This document shows, in pieces, positions 12,081 to 24,950 of a DNA stretch of 64,000 nucleotides; positions within the stretch are counted from its first letter, which is position 1, and the number at the start of each line of letters is the position of its first letter. The notes under the pieces are model-generated. The model saw only the letters and a program-made list of their open reading frames with translations. It did no database searches and had not been told where the DNA came from. The DNA is from Letharia columbiana (lineage: Eukaryota; Ascomycota; Lecanoromycetes; Lecanorales; Parmeliaceae). The DNA lies in assembly GCF_014066305.1 (NCBI RefSeq), contig NW_023501047.1, forward strand, positions 124,001-188,000, read 5' to 3'. Position numbers and translations under genes: made by a program.

Positions 12081-13857
12081 TCCTTGTAAGGCTAATGGAG
12101 CCGAGCCACTGTTTCCAAGGTATCGTTCTCCGGAAGCTTTGGACTAACCTCGCAAAGATCGATTCTCATGATAGCCAAAGAGGGACGAAAAGAGCGGCGT
12201 CCTTTGCCACTGATCAAGTCTTCAAAAAGACAAAATTTGTGAATCTGCTTAAAATTGTGTTACACGCAAGGTGACCAGTAGTGCCAGTCCGAACCCTGAG
12301 ATTTCAGCCCTGCGAGAACAAGCCTAAAACCTCCGCCTCGCGATTATTCTTGCCACAAAGAATTGTATTTTGCTTGGGAATGGATAACGCTGTCAAAACA
12401 CATGGCGAAGGTAGCGGTGTAAGCAGCCTGTTCCTCTAACAACATGCAGCTCGGTGACAAAGCAGAATATGGCTGGGATCTCGGTCGGGTACTGAGATTT
12501 GGCACACCATGGGTTGTCCCCAGTATGCAGCTCGTGGCGAAGGTGTCTGAGTGACACCGTTATACTCTTCTATAAAGACGACTTATCAAGTTACCACAGC
12601 AAGGGATAAGCTACCATGGGCTGATTTTACGAAAATTATCATTGCATATCCAAAACACTTCTTTATGTCTATGATCAGCACTGTGCCCAATGCCTTGAAG
12701 ACCAACTCTATCACTCTTTCACTCTCAGACTGTTGTGTAGGGTTTGGTTTGGTCACGAGCCAACATGTCCCTCTTCACACAAGCAGTGTCTCTTTATTAT
12801 TATCGACCATGCCAACAAATATGATAAGGTCTCCGGTTCGTTCTTGATCTTGGCTCCACACCAAGGCCATGATTTATGATGGGGGCCACCTTTCAGCCAT
12901 GCCAATGACTTATGGGGGGGATTTATCGTTCTTGGCTGCTTCCATCCACACCAACGACATGGGGTATTATGGACGCTACCTTCCAGCCCTGTCAGCACTT
13001 GCAGTGCAGTCTATAATCCTTTGAGCCCTGGTGTAGTGCGTCAAGCCCTTGGGTTAAAGTTCGTCTATACTTTCGCATCCGATGTTTCAGCGGCTCGAGA
13101 CGCAAGGAATGTTCCCAATTGCCGTACTCGTGTCTCCTACAGATGCGGATGGTACTAGGGTCCATGAACGTGCTGTTCGTGCTCAATCCCTTGCCGTCGC
13201 CATGTTGTTTATCTATGGTGCAAAAGCGCACCAGCACAAGTGTTGCTCGTGTCATCCAATCAAAAAGAAAAGAGATTGTATGGAAGAGATTGGAATCACT
13301 GCTTATCCTCTACTCCGTATAGGGTAGGCGAAAGCGCGAAGTAGAGGAGCGGAGTGGTCTCCCTTCGAGCCAGCTGCATAAGTACCCTACTTTAACTTAT
13401 TGTCCTCGGCACAGCGTAATGCCGATTGCGGAGGATCATGGGATGATCCTTGCACCTTCCAGCCAATACGAGTACCGGCTACCCCACCTTTTCTTGGCGC
13501 AACCCGCCCTATCTTTTTTGCTGCATTGCTTCACCGCTCTTCCTGTTTTCCCTTCTGCGAGAAACATGGTAATAAAATATTAATGGTGAAATGGTGAAAT
13601 GATGAAGGATGACTTGACAATTTGTTGAATGAGGAGAAGAAGGGAAAAATTGGAACGAAACAGAAACCAACTCCTCTCGCCCAAACCCTCCACCCCCGGG
13701 CCCTTCTCCTCTTCTCCTAGCTCAGACACCAGCCCCATGATGCCCTTCTTCTCCAGATGCTCCAGAGATTATTCCCTCGACAAAACAATCCTATTCATTA
13801 GATGACAGTAATCAATATTCAATAATTCCCCAACCGTGGACCCTAAGATTGCCCACC
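12081..13857. promoter_or_regulatory. Divergent intergenic region of RAM1 and a Zn2Cys6 gene
   Basis: A 1.8-kb divergent spacer. It contains a pair of 46-bp imperfect direct repeats (listed separately) and a pyrimidine-rich tract at about 13650-13735 before the transcription factor start. Short frames on both strands are unsupported. No specific operator can be named. Confidence 0.45.
12856..12991. repeat. Two imperfect 46-bp direct repeats
   Basis: Bases 12856-12901 and 12946-12991 both start CCACACCAA, have CATG at the same offset and end ACCTTYCAGCCMTG. They are exactly the same length and start 90 bp apart. The spacer holds a further weak echo (CCATGCCAATGACTTATGG). Confidence 0.6.
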
Positions 13858-16363
13858 ATGGTCGACATCGACCTGTCTGCTGATGGCCTTGCTGGCTTCG
13901 ACTTCGACCAAAGAGGCCTGCGATACCCTTATACACCGCGAGTAAGCTGGCCCATCACCATCCCGCCCGACCCAAATGCCTCACGGTCCGCACCGCATCA
14001 CCAAAGCGCCAACACCAACCCCTCGAATATCATGAAGCGGTCAACGACTCCACTCCAAAGTCTAACGCAAACGTACGAGCAGCCGATAAGTCCATCTCAA
14101 AGCTATATACCAGACTGGCGGCTCCCCCAGCAGTCTCAAACCCCACAATTTGCCTATCCTTTGGACACCTATCCTCAGCCGTTTGGCGCCGACGCGGCAT
14201 ACGCAATGCCCTACCAGACATCACCGACGGATTACGTCCCTCAACTGCAGTATGACTCGAGTACCTATCTTCCCATCGCAGGCCAGATGGACGGCAGCAT
14301 ACCGTTTAATTGGCAAGATATCTCCAACGATCTGATGAATTATCCCATGTCGAACGGCCTACCAGACATGAACTTGCCCTATCAAAATCTACCAAACTCT
14401 CCCACAGATGCGTCTCTGGAGGTTCGATCTCTTTCGAGTAGCGATAACGGTTGGAACTCGGTAGAATACCACCATCAAACTCTGGACGGATCATACCAAG
14501 ACTTGCACACTGGGAACATCTTCAACCCTGAACAGACACTCCATGGGCGGACATTCTCCGACTCGTCCTACTCAGACGTGGAACGGCAATCCCGTCAATC
14601 GTGGGGTAGCTATGTCAATTTACCGCAACATGCAATCGGTTCACCGTCCAGCGACCGCTCGGCGAGTCTGAGTGATATAGAGTTTCACCATGATCATACG
14701 GACTTTCTGGTGGGATCGCCACCCATCAAGCAAGAGCAAGAACAGCACACTCGATCGACCATCGTCACGTCGTCAATCGTCAAGCCCATCAGAATTAAGA
14801 CCTCCTCGTCTCCGCAGCGGTCTCCAACCTCGACTGGAAGGGTCTCTCCTCCGGGAAGGCGTCAAGCAGTCAAAAAGAACTCGAATAGCAAAGCGACAAA
14901 GCCAACAATACGTAGGCAGCCGCAGGCTCCTAAAGTTGATACAGAGAAGCGTGTAGGACGGAGGAAAGGTCCATTGCGACCGGAGCAAAGGAAACAGGCA
15001 TGCGAGATCAGGAAGCTGGGAGCTTGTATCCGCTGCAAGTTCCTCAAGAAGACAGTAAGTGCACTCAAGCTCGTGAAGATTCGCAGCGACTGACGATGCT
15101 CAAGTGTGACACTGGAGAGCCTTGCGAAGGATGCCAACCCTCGCACGCCCGCTTATGGCAAGTTCCTTGCACTCGAATCGATATAAAAGAGGTGGCCTAC
15201 TTCATGAAGGATTGGAGGGCGGACTACGAGCGTCATGTCAGTCTCGGATTCTCCATCTGCAACATCAAAGGCTTTGCGGAGCAGGAGCGGACTCTGTTCA
15301 TCACCCATGGCTACGGCCACATGCTGCCAGTCCGTGCTCGTGAAGTTTTCGTCCGTGATGAAAGTTGCTTTGGTTTGGACTGGGTGGAGACAGTATCAGA
15401 TTTTCCTTCCGAGCACTCCGTGAACACTGCGAAGCTTTCTGCCGGTGTAGAAGGGATTCCTGCGGCCATCTTGTCAGAGTACCTCGACAATCACATCGAC
15501 GGCGGCTTTGTGGAGTTCGTGGATGAGTATTTCGACGGCACTCCATTCCTTACCCAGATGCTCAAGACAGCCTATCGGTACTGGTATCGTGAGAGGACTC
15601 CAGTCATCCGGAAGTGCTTGAAGTTGCTGATTGCCTACAACCTCACTCAGCATGTGACCATGGTCGAGGGCATACCAGAGGAAGAAGGCTTTCTTGGCAA
15701 AATCACCGATGGCACTTCCAAGTTCTATGGCAAGACCGTTGCTCCAGTCATGATCAACTTCCAGATCAAGGATGCCATGGCGACGATGTGGCGAGAATTA
15801 CAAAAGGAAGTTCTGGAAGAATTATCCCATCTGTACTCGAGTGTGTACACAAAGGAAAGGCTCAGACACTGGCCCACTATCTTCATGGTGGCTGCGATCT
15901 TGCTCTCCGTGTGGGAAGAGATGCAATTCGATTGCCATTACCGGATTCCTGTAAGCTCATCCCATTCTTCACTACTCTTTTCAACACCGCTGACCCCAAA
16001 CAGGACAAGGAAGTTGTCAGCAAGTTCTGCCACGACATGGAATCCACACCCGTTGGGGTCATTGTTGGCCTCTTCTCCGCTATATCCCAGAAGTTGCCGG
16101 CATTCCAAGAATGGGAAACTCGAAAGCATCACCATCTATTGAACTCGAACCAAGCTGTATGCGAAGCCTTGACGGAAGTCCGCCAGCATGTAACGCGTCA
16201 TGGTGTGTACTTCTAGCTCAGTGCTAGCATTGTGGAATTGCTGACAATCATTCTAGACAGTTATTTACGATCTCGATGTGATACGACTTTTGACCGCGAT
16301 GACTTTGACTCTTTGTGTGGTAAATTCACTTCGAAACTTGTCATTCGTGCTTCTGCCTGCTAG
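13858..16363 (+). CDS. Zn2Cys6 transcription factor with internal zinc cluster
   Basis: DNA-binding regulator of the Gal4-type family. Exons are 13858-15054, 15105-15950, 16004-16202 and 16257-16363, giving 782 residues; introns are 50, 53 and 54 nt. The ATG at 13858 has a good context (CCCACCATGG). Residues 1-370 are Ser/Pro/Gln/Tyr-rich and probably disordered. They are followed by a basic stretch (KRVGRRKGPLRPEQRKQA) and then the cluster C390-x2-C393-x6-C400-x5-C406-x2-C409-x11-C421. The first intron lies exactly between T399 and C400. The C-terminal 350 residues are helical and end YLRSRCDTTFDRD...CGKFTSKLVIRASAC. The cluster is at mid-protein rather than near the N-terminus, which is less usual. 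The target pathway cannot be inferred. Confidence 0.88.
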
Positions 16364-17169
16364 GCATCACCTTATTACGATGATATACTACGGTGTCACG
16401 ACGGAAATGCAATGACAAGGAGTTTTCCTTTACGATTTTGCATGCAGATGGAATATTTCTGTCAGTGATGATGATGTTGCAATATATGCAGAACGGATGT
16501 ACCACCATCTCACGACATCTACAGCGATCTAGACGCTTTATGATCATGGAGTCATGGTAAATATGGAAGCTATCCGCATTTACGCCCTGTTTCCTTTTTG
16601 AGTAGCAGCTTTCTTCCCAGAGCCCCGTGGCTTTAGGCCGCGGGGGCCCAGTCCTAGCCAAACACATACTGGAGACTTCTTGCAGAACAAGGAGCGCCAG
16701 TGTACTTCTAGGCAAATCTATCGTTCCTGAAAGCACCTGTCTACCTAGCCGTAGAGTGAGAGAAACAGTGAGTGTCGTAGCTGGCAAGACGTCCGAAAGC
16801 GAGCATCTGACCAATCGCAAACCAAGGCAGCCAAATCAACAGTATTATCGATCAATCAGGATTGTTATCGACATAGATTCAAGGTGGATTCCGAGGACAA
16901 TGGTCAAGTGAAGTGTGGAATTAAACAATTGCATGGAAGATTCTCGCCACTTCCAGCCGCCTCGAGCTTTGACACTTCCGCTAGCGCCAAGGCTGTGTCA
17001 TCCGCCTCAACTACAAATCCGCTTCTTCCGCCATACTTCCTTTCTTACTACTTACATCTACCTTTCTTCACAACATCCATCGGATTCACGTACAATCACC
17101 GCTCACACTCACTCCAAAACTCATCTACCATCAACCAGACTTCAACTACATACTTCAGCATCTATCAAC
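16364..17169. promoter_or_regulatory. Upstream region of polyubiquitin
   Basis: Contains the 3' flank of the transcription factor gene and the UBI4 promoter. The last 150 bases before the UBI4 start are strongly C/T-rich (for example ACTTCCTTTCTTACTACTTA), typical of highly expressed fungal genes. No exact heat-shock or stress element is claimed. Confidence 0.4.
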
Positions 17170-18205
<1,036 letters not shown>

Positions 18206-18604
18206 GTGTGAGCTTGCTATTTTCGAGGACTGGGTTTGCTTTTGAGTTGTCATGATGTTCATTAGCGGGAGTTCCTACGGGTTCATCTTATGAAGGTCAT
18301 GTCGATGGTGATTGCTCTCGTGGCAGTAGCATTATGTAGCTCAGATCAGTATCAAATACTTCTGGGGCTACAAACCTTTTCTCTGTCTCTATGGTGTGAT
18401 CGTGAATGTAAGCTGTAGTACACCGTATCTATCATAGCATATGGACCTGGAAATTTGCCTCGCAAAAAGCGTCTGTTTGTCGTTTAGCAAGCACTTGCCA
18501 ACGTGACATGCTCGCCTTCCATAATCATCCCTTGAATACCCGTCACTCTTAGAATAAAGGAAGCACTTGCAGAAAGGTTTCGAAGATGATACTACAGAAG
18601 CAGA
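18206..18604. other. Short spacer between UBI4 and ETP1-like gene
   Basis: 400 bp between two genes on the same strand. It holds the UBI4 3' UTR and the promoter of the next gene. No separate feature seen. Confidence 0.5.
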
Positions 18605-20703
18605 ATGCCAATGCCTTCGTTCTTCTTCCATATCGCCTTCGACCTTGACGCCCCGGCGTCCCTATTGACAAGTCGTGTTCAGCCAGCCCCTTGGAAACAA
18701 GAGCAGCGTAATTACGGACACTTTGCAGCGAAAGCGGTCATATCAAGTTCAGATGCTGAAGGAGGACAGCCTATGGTTACAAGTAATCATAGCAGTGGCA
18801 GTGAGAAGCAGGAGCCAACAGCCTTACACCCAGTATCTCGGGATTGGAGGTACGACAGAATATCAATTCAAGATATCACCATGGCATCTCTGGCAAACCC
18901 AGACAAGCACGAACCTAGTGAAAATACGAGCACAAAGATCACGAACGGTATCAGCGCCGGTCCCGGTGGTCTAGCTACAAAGGGTAGATACGAGCCTTGT
19001 GATCCTGATCAAGAGGAGCTGGGATGTGGTGTAGTACGCTTATACCGAGACTCTGAAGAAACACCTGGTCTCTACGATGAGCCTACAACCTCCAAGCACT
19101 CAAAGCCGGGGAAAAGCCTATCCAGGAAAGAGAACAATGAACAGCCAGCCTTTCGAGACGAGGACTGCACCACGCTCTGCATACTTGCTGTACCCTCATA
19201 CCTCACGCCATCAGACTTCTTAGGCTTCGTTGGGGAAAAGACGAGGGATGTTGTCAGCCATTTTCGAATGATTAGGACGGAAAGGGGGAATAGGTACATG
19301 GTACTTATGAAGTTCAGGAATGGTAAGAAGGCTAGAGAGTGGAGGAGAGAATGGAATGGCAAGGCTTTTGATGGCATGGAGGTAGGCTTCTTTTGTGGAT
19401 ATCGCTTGCTAGAGCTGATAGTATGAAGCCCGAGAATTGCCACGTAGTCTTCGTCAAGTCTATCGAATTCCGGACACACGAGACACCAGGTCAAGAAGCC
19501 TCCTTCCCAGACATGACCAATGACCCTTTTACACCATCCGTCACGAAGCAACTACCTTCTACCTCCACATCTTCGACCCTTCAAACAGCTCCCATCTCAT
19601 CAACCTCACGATCCTCCAAACCCCACGCCCCACCCACTCCGTCTTTGGTCGAATTACCCACCTGCCCTGTCTGCCTCGAACGCATGGACGAATCCACAGG
19701 TCTCCTCACAATTCTCTGTCAACATGTCTTCCACTGCTCTTGTCTTCAAAAGTGGCGTGGATCAGGCTGTCCCGTATGCCGCTACACCCAAGACGATCTC
19801 GGTCTCGGAAAAAGGATATACAACAGCACGAGCTCGGGAGAAGATGTCAGCCTCAACGAATGCAGTATCTGCCGCTCGGATGCTAACCTGTGGATCTGCC
19901 TCATCTGCGGCAATGTAGGCTGCGGGAGATACGATGCTGCTCACGCCTTCAGCCATTATGAGCAATCACAGCATTGTTTTGCCATGGACATGACGACCCA
20001 ACGGGTGTGGGATTATGCCACCGATGGCTACGTTCATCGTATCGTCCAGAATAAAACAGATGGGAAATTCGTGGAGCTCACACCGTCTTCCACACAGACA
20101 CCACAGCCGCACGACGATGATTTCGACGACTACGTACCTCGAGAGAAAATGGACAGCATTGGTTTAGAGTATACACATCTACTAACAAGCCAGCTTGACA
20201 GCCAACGCTTGTACTTTGAGGAAATTCTCGAGCGTGCAGCCGACAAGGCATCCCAAGCCGCCCAGTCCGCCGAGAGAGCTACAGAAGCATCTGTCAAGAA
20301 CGCAGTACAACTCGCTACATTACAAGCATCACACGACACCCTTGCTGACGAGACGATACCAGCACTTGAGAAGGACCGTGATCGAGCAACGAGGAAGGCA
20401 GAGAAATTTGAAGCCATGGCTCGCAAGCTGGAGAAGGAGTGGCGGGATGAAAAAGCTATGAATGAATCTCTCATGACACGCATCACCCACCTAGGTAATC
20501 AGCTGGAGGCAGTAAAGAGAGAGACAGCGGAGCTCGAAGAGCAGAACAGGGACCTGGGCTTCTTCATCAGCGGGATGGAGAAGCTGAAGACTGTCGGTGT
20601 CGACGAGGAAGATGTTAGGGAGGGCACCGTCAGTTTGCCGGGGGTTGGGGAGGAGGTGAAGGGCAAAGGAAAGAAGAAGGGTGGTGGGAAGGGGAAGAAG
20701 TGA
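18605..20703 (+). CDS. ETP1: BRAP2/ETP1-type RING ubiquitin ligase
   Basis: Exons are 18605-19381 and 19429-20703 (intron 47 nt), giving 683 residues. Order of domains: a disordered N-terminus; a BRAP2 RRM-like domain (about 188-275; CTTLCILAVPSYLTPSDFLG to NCHVVFVKSIEF) crossed by the intron; a RING-H2 finger from C338 (CPVCLERMDES...CQHVFHCSCL...CPVC); a UBP-type zinc finger from about 405 (CSICRSDANLWICLICGNVG then CGRYDAAHAFSHYEQSQHCF) that binds free ubiquitin C-termini; and a coiled coil from about 500 to 640 ending in a Lys/Gly-rich tail (KGKGKKKGGGKGKK). This architecture is specific to BRAP2/IMP and yeast Etp1. The first Met is assumed; other Mets follow within 60 residues. It sits 400 bp downstream of polyubiquitin, probably by coincidence. 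Confidence 0.93.
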
Positions 20704-21103
20704 GCATGGACATTTTGGGGAGCATTTAGCGATTGGCGTACTCGGTACACAGGCTTCTAATTGAAGCATGCATTACAGGCGTGAGTGCATCGGCATGGAT
20801 GATACCCAAATATGCTTATACAAAGCTTGTCATTTCACAAACTACTCCTACCACTTCTATTGCTCTTGCTCTTCTTAGCAAGTAGAGTATTGTGAATGTC
20901 AAATGATGCCTCGTCGTCGCCAATATGGCGGAATATGCGGCTAACAATCCGTGGATGACGTCGAACTCCAAGCTCTCAGAGCTCCCTGATGTCCCCAACA
21001 CACACTTTCTTTTTCTGCCAACATTTACAACGTTTACTAGAGTTCAATTGATCTGCAAATACCTACGCCGTAGCCTCAACAGTACACACATCATCAACTT
21101 AAC
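20704..21103. other. Intergenic, SOD2 upstream region
   Basis: 400 bp with the 3' flank of the ubiquitin ligase gene and the promoter/5' UTR of SOD2. No independent feature seen. Confidence 0.45.
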
Positions 21104-21940
21104 ATGTCTACCACCCTCCTCCGCCAATCCACCGTCCGGAGCGGCCTCCGCAACTTCACCACCATCTCCAAGATTGCCCGCCCAGCAACCATACCCTCCT
21201 TTTCCCGCGGCAAAGCCACCCTCCCAGATCTACCATGTGCGCCACTTCTTTTCAACCACCCTTCAAGCTTTCTATCCGGCACCTAACCTCACGATAGATG
21301 ACTATGGCGCTCTCGAGCCCTCCATCTCCGGCCAAATCATGGAGCTTCATCATAGTAAACACCACCAAACCTACGTAAACTCCTATAACAATTTCACCGA
21401 GCAACTCGCCTCCGCCACCTCTTCCTCCGACCCTGCAGCACAAATCGCTCTGCAACCCCTCATCAACTTCCACGGTGGCGGGCACATCAACCACTCGCTC
21501 TTCTGGGAGAACCTGGCCCCTAAGTCCTCCGGCGGTGGTGAGCCACCAAGTGGTAAATTGGGAAATGCGATTGATCAGGCGTATGGGAGTTTGGACAACT
21601 TGAAGAAGATTATGAATACGAAATTGGCAGGCATTCAGGGCAGTGGGTGGGCTTGGTTGGTCAAGGATACTGAGACGGGAGCGCTGCAGGTGAGGACGTA
21701 TGCAAACCAAGACCCAGTGGTTGGGCAGTTCAAGCCGGTTCTGGGCATTGATGCGTGGGAGCATGCGTATTAGTATGTGTTATTTCTCCTCATTCTTAGC
21801 CGCTGGTGCAGTGGGGGGTTTCATAAGGAAAGACTGCTAATTGGTCGTACAGTCTGCAATACCAGAATCGCAAAGCCGAGTACTTCGGCGCTATCTGGGA
21901 CGTCATCAACTGGAAGACAGCCGAGAAGCGGTTCGAGTAA
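21104..21940 (+). CDS. SOD2: Mitochondrial manganese superoxide dismutase
   Basis: Converts superoxide to hydrogen peroxide and oxygen in the matrix. Exons are 21104-21236, 21298-21772 and 21853-21940, giving 231 residues; introns are 61 and 80 nt. Residues 1-40 form a presequence rich in Ser/Thr/Arg (MSTTLLRQSTVRSGLRNFTT). The mature part begins near ATLPDLPYDYGALEP. Metal ligands are seen in MELHHSKHHQTYVNSYNN (His), HINHSLFW (His) and VLGIDAWEHAYY (Asp and His). GGGHINHSLFWENL and GSGWAWL are typical of the Mn/Fe-SOD family. The protein ends VINWKTAEKRFE. Length and motif order are normal. Confidence 0.96.
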
Positions 21941-22378
21941 GTCGGTGAAGCGTTTGCACCCTACTTAGTATCTACGAGAGTGGGGGATTGGTCGTAGTCG
22001 CCACCAATTCACTCGAATGTCGCCAAATCTTCTCCAATCGAGTTCTCCTTTCCGCCAAGATTTCTCTCTCATTCTGTGAGCAAAATTTCAAGCCGAAGAC
22101 TCCCGTATCTATATATATACGTACCCTCAGATTTCCTGAGCTCTCTTTTTTTCAGAACCTCTCCTTACCACCAAGAACCAATTTCAGAGAACCTCTTACA
22201 GTCCCACTGCCACAAACAGACAAACATCTTTACGGGCTGTTCACCTCCGAAAACATCTACCATTGCACACAACAGCGCGGTTATAACCATACTTGACGGT
22301 TCTTCACCGCTACAGCCACCACAAGTTCCCGGACTCCTACCGCAAGAACTTACCACGGACCGTCCTCACATCGCAAAC
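21941..22378. other. Intergenic / 5' leader
   Basis: 438 bp. The frame of the downstream gene is open back to 22076 but lacks an ATG in this stretch, so I treat it as leader. Pyrimidine-rich and without repeats. Confidence 0.4.
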
Positions 22379-23140
22379 ATGAACTTCTCGGAGCCAGGTT
22401 GCGCCACCACCACTACCACCACCAACGGCAGCACACCACTCCATCTCGCTCGCTCGCTCTTCTCCGACATGGCCTATCCCACGACAATCTCGGATTTCAT
22501 CAGCCATCTAACCGCCATCCACGACGCAGCCTACCTCCTTCTGCTCCCGCAAACATGCCGCGCGGAGGTAGCAATCCACCACGCCGAGACGACGCGCATA
22601 TCGACCGGACCCCTCGGAGACGCCGTCTTGGAAGCAACGACCCTCTTCCTCCTCAACACCTGCCGCCGGGACCCGGCCGGCGACGGTGCGGCAACCACGC
22701 CGATCCAGCACCGAGACATGTACGAAGCGACCGGCTGCATGCTGCTGGCTCTGGCCGCGGAGGAGTCGCGCTACCTGAGCAACCTGACGCTCCTACTGGC
22801 CGACATGAAGGGAAAATGGAAGGTCGATCTGATCGAAACGGGCAGGTTTGTAACCCTCTTCACCCCCCTTCCTTCCGCCAACGTCTTCCCCGGATCCAGA
22901 ACCCGTACTAACGCACCCGTACCCAGCTGGCACCGCACGGCCCGCACCATGGGCAAATCGGGCATCGCATCCGCCCAGGCGCTCTCCGACTTGGTCGCCG
23001 GCCGCGCCACTGCGCCATACCACGGGAGATACTTGACTGAGATCGCGCAGCACTGGAGGAAATGGGCGGGGCCGGGGGAGGCGAGGGTGTACGAGGAGGT
23101 GTGGAGTTATGTCGCCGGACGGGCATTGGTGCAGGAGTAA
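22379..23140 (+). CDS. Unknown helical protein
   Basis: Family not recognised. The start ATG at 22379 gives MNFSEPGCATTTTTTNGSTP. A likely intron, 22846-22926 (GTTTGT...CCCAG, with a CTAAC branch), joins exon 22379-22845 to 22927-23140 and yields 226 residues. The intron is 81 nt, a multiple of three without stops, so an unspliced 253-residue form is also possible. The body is Ala/Leu-rich with helical segments: TISDFISHLTAIHDAAYLLL, RDMYEATGCMLLALAAEESR and ALSDLVAGRATAPYH. It ends WSYVAGRALVQE. GC-rich codon use is stronger than in neighbouring genes. No catalytic or targeting motif is evident. Confidence 0.6.
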   Translation: MNFSEPGCATTTTTTNGSTPLHLARSLFSDMAYPTTISDFISHLTAIHDAAYLLLLPQTCRAEVAIHHAETTRISTGPLGDAVLEATTLFLLNTCRRDPAGDGAATTPIQHRDMYEATGCMLLALAAEESRYLSNLTLLLADMKGKWKVDLIETGRFVTLFTPLPSANVFPGSRTRTNAPVPSWHRTARTMGKSGIASAQALSDLVAGRATAPYHGRYLTEIAQHWRKWAGPGEARVYEEVWSYVAGRALVQE

Positions 23141-24395
23141 GGAGGGGGGATGGATGGGGGGGAGTTTTTTGGGTCATCGGGATGGGCGTTGCGGCCTACG
23201 GGGTGGATATTTTCTTGGGAGTTTTGGTGTTTGGATATGGGCATTGCGGCCTACAGGGTGGACATCTTCATGGCAGTTTTGATGTTTTGGATATGGGGCA
23301 TTGTGATGGGCATTGCGGCCTCCGGGGTGGACATCTTCATGGGAGCCGTGAGCATCGGGATGGATTTTCTGGCAGATAGATACCCTTCCTCTCTCGAGCA
23401 GTTTGCGAGATTGATGAAAGCAAAACATTTTTCCCCAAAATCAGAATCCCCCTCCCCAAGAACGTACCTCCTTCCCCTCCAGCTAGCAAAGAACGCACCA
23501 CCTCGTGGGCCATACCACCAGCTACGGATCTTCCACAGCACTCACGCAGCAAGGGAGCTCATACCTCTCTCTCTCTCAACCACATACAAAACAGCAGCAG
23601 CAGCAGCTCGCGTCATCCACTCGCTCAGACTGCACCGTAGTTCGCTCTGCAGCCATGACAACAAACAAGCAAGCAAGCAAGCAAGCAAACAAACAAACAA
23701 GCAGCCAAGGAAAAAAGAAGGGCATCGAATCACAACTCCGAAAAGCAACCACATCTCCCCTCACCAGCAAGTACATTTTTTTCCATCACACGACCCACCC
23801 GCTTTCGACCGAGAAAGAAAGAAAGAAAGAGAGAGAAAAAAAAGATTGCACACCCCCCCCCCCCCGGAACCCAGTGCGAGAATTTGAGACGCTGTGGGTC
23901 ACGATGAAGGAAGGGAGAAGGGAAAAGAGGGGAGGGGGGGAAAAAGTGCGACGTTGATTGAGAAGCTTTGAGGCTGGACGAAGCCCAGAGCGGTAGCTTT
24001 TGAGATTTCAATGGGGGCGCCCGGCCCTTCGGTACGAGTTGCGGTGCCAAGAGGGGGGGGGGGAATAATGTGCGTTATATTCGTGAAGTGAAAGAGGGAA
24101 GGGAGGAAGGAGGGAAGGAAGGAAATCTGGTCTTTAACTGTGTGTGTTGTGGATCCACCTTGCTGTTGCTGGTACTCGGACCCCAAGGCGCCTTGAGACT
24201 GGGAGAACATCCGTATATCAACCTTTCGAAGCCTATCTACCTACCTGCACTTGTTGCAGCGAATACGCACCACCTCATAGCATTGATCCTTGACTGTGTC
24301 CTCAACTCCGAACCAGTTTCCGTTCTTGGGCTGCGACGAAGCGACAGCAGACTGATTGCGTCTGTGGGGGATTGGAAGTTTTCAAAGTCCGCGCA
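23141..24395. repeat. Low-complexity intergenic island
   Basis: Over 1.2 kb of simple sequence. At 23181-23350 there are three degenerate copies of a motif around GGGCATTGCGGCCTMCRGGG-type sequence, spaced 55 and 69 bp. An (AAGC/AAAC)n run lies at 23661-23703, GAAA repeats at about 23811-23837, a run of 13 C at 23853-23865, an 11-G run at 24053-24063 and GGAA-type repeats at about 24091-24122. Open frames crossing it are low-complexity artefacts. Confidence 0.7.
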
Positions 24396-24950
24396 ATGGC
24401 GGGACCGACCGATCTGAAGAGATTGTGGAGGAGGTACAGGGAGTACCGGGTGACCAAGAAGCAGAAGTCAAGCCAAGCAAGCTCGGAAAGCTCGAGCCGG
24501 GACAGCAAAGAAAGCACGGCGTTGGAGGAAGCAAGAATCATGGTCGTTGGCTTGGGATTGGATACAAAGCCGGAAGAAGAGCATATTGAATATGCGCGGG
24601 ATGACGATCATCGATTCATCAACAACCCACACGGCATCGGCTGCTCCAGAACCTACGAGGTACCTTATGACCTCGCTACCAACTCTCTGCTTTCGACATC
24701 GCCAGGATCCATGCGTCCCCGCGTGCCACGAGGGGTCAACGTCGACAAGAGCGACGCGCTGTTTTCGTTTCCTGAGCTGGGAGCTTGGAAGACGGAGAGC
24801 ATCGACACGGTGAAGGGAAAGAGAAAGGGCAGGATGCCTGGTGATAGCGCAGATGATCGGTACAAGTTCCTGCTCGATGGCCCAGCATCGCGGGCAAAGT
24901 TTTCCGTGAAGAGCTTTACTATGGTACGCCAGCGGGCTTGGACGTGGTGA
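24396..24950 (+). CDS. Unknown small basic protein
   Basis: Single open frame of 184 residues from the ATG at 24396 (GCAATGGCG context), beginning MAGPTDLKRLWRRYREYRVT. The N-terminus is strongly basic, then Ser-rich (SSQASSESSSRDSKES). The rest has scattered motifs such as VGLGLDTKPEEEHIEYARDD and SFPELGAWKT and ends VRQRAWTW. I recognise no domain. The frame is free of introns and its composition differs from the low-complexity DNA upstream, which supports coding, but only moderately. Confidence 0.45.
   Translation: MAGPTDLKRLWRRYREYRVTKKQKSSQASSESSSRDSKESTALEEARIMVVGLGLDTKPEEEHIEYARDDDHRFINNPHGIGCSRTYEVPYDLATNSLLSTSPGSMRPRVPRGVNVDKSDALFSFPELGAWKTESIDTVKGKRKGRMPGDSADDRYKFLLDGPASRAKFSVKSFTMVRQRAWTW

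Noticed and set aside
22076..22378. N-terminal extension of the unknown gene at 22379
   Set aside because: The open frame upstream starts at a GTG, has no ATG and reads like leader sequence.
23150..23957. Long open frames of 245 and 150 codons
   Set aside because: They read through simple repeats and homopolymers; low-complexity artefacts.
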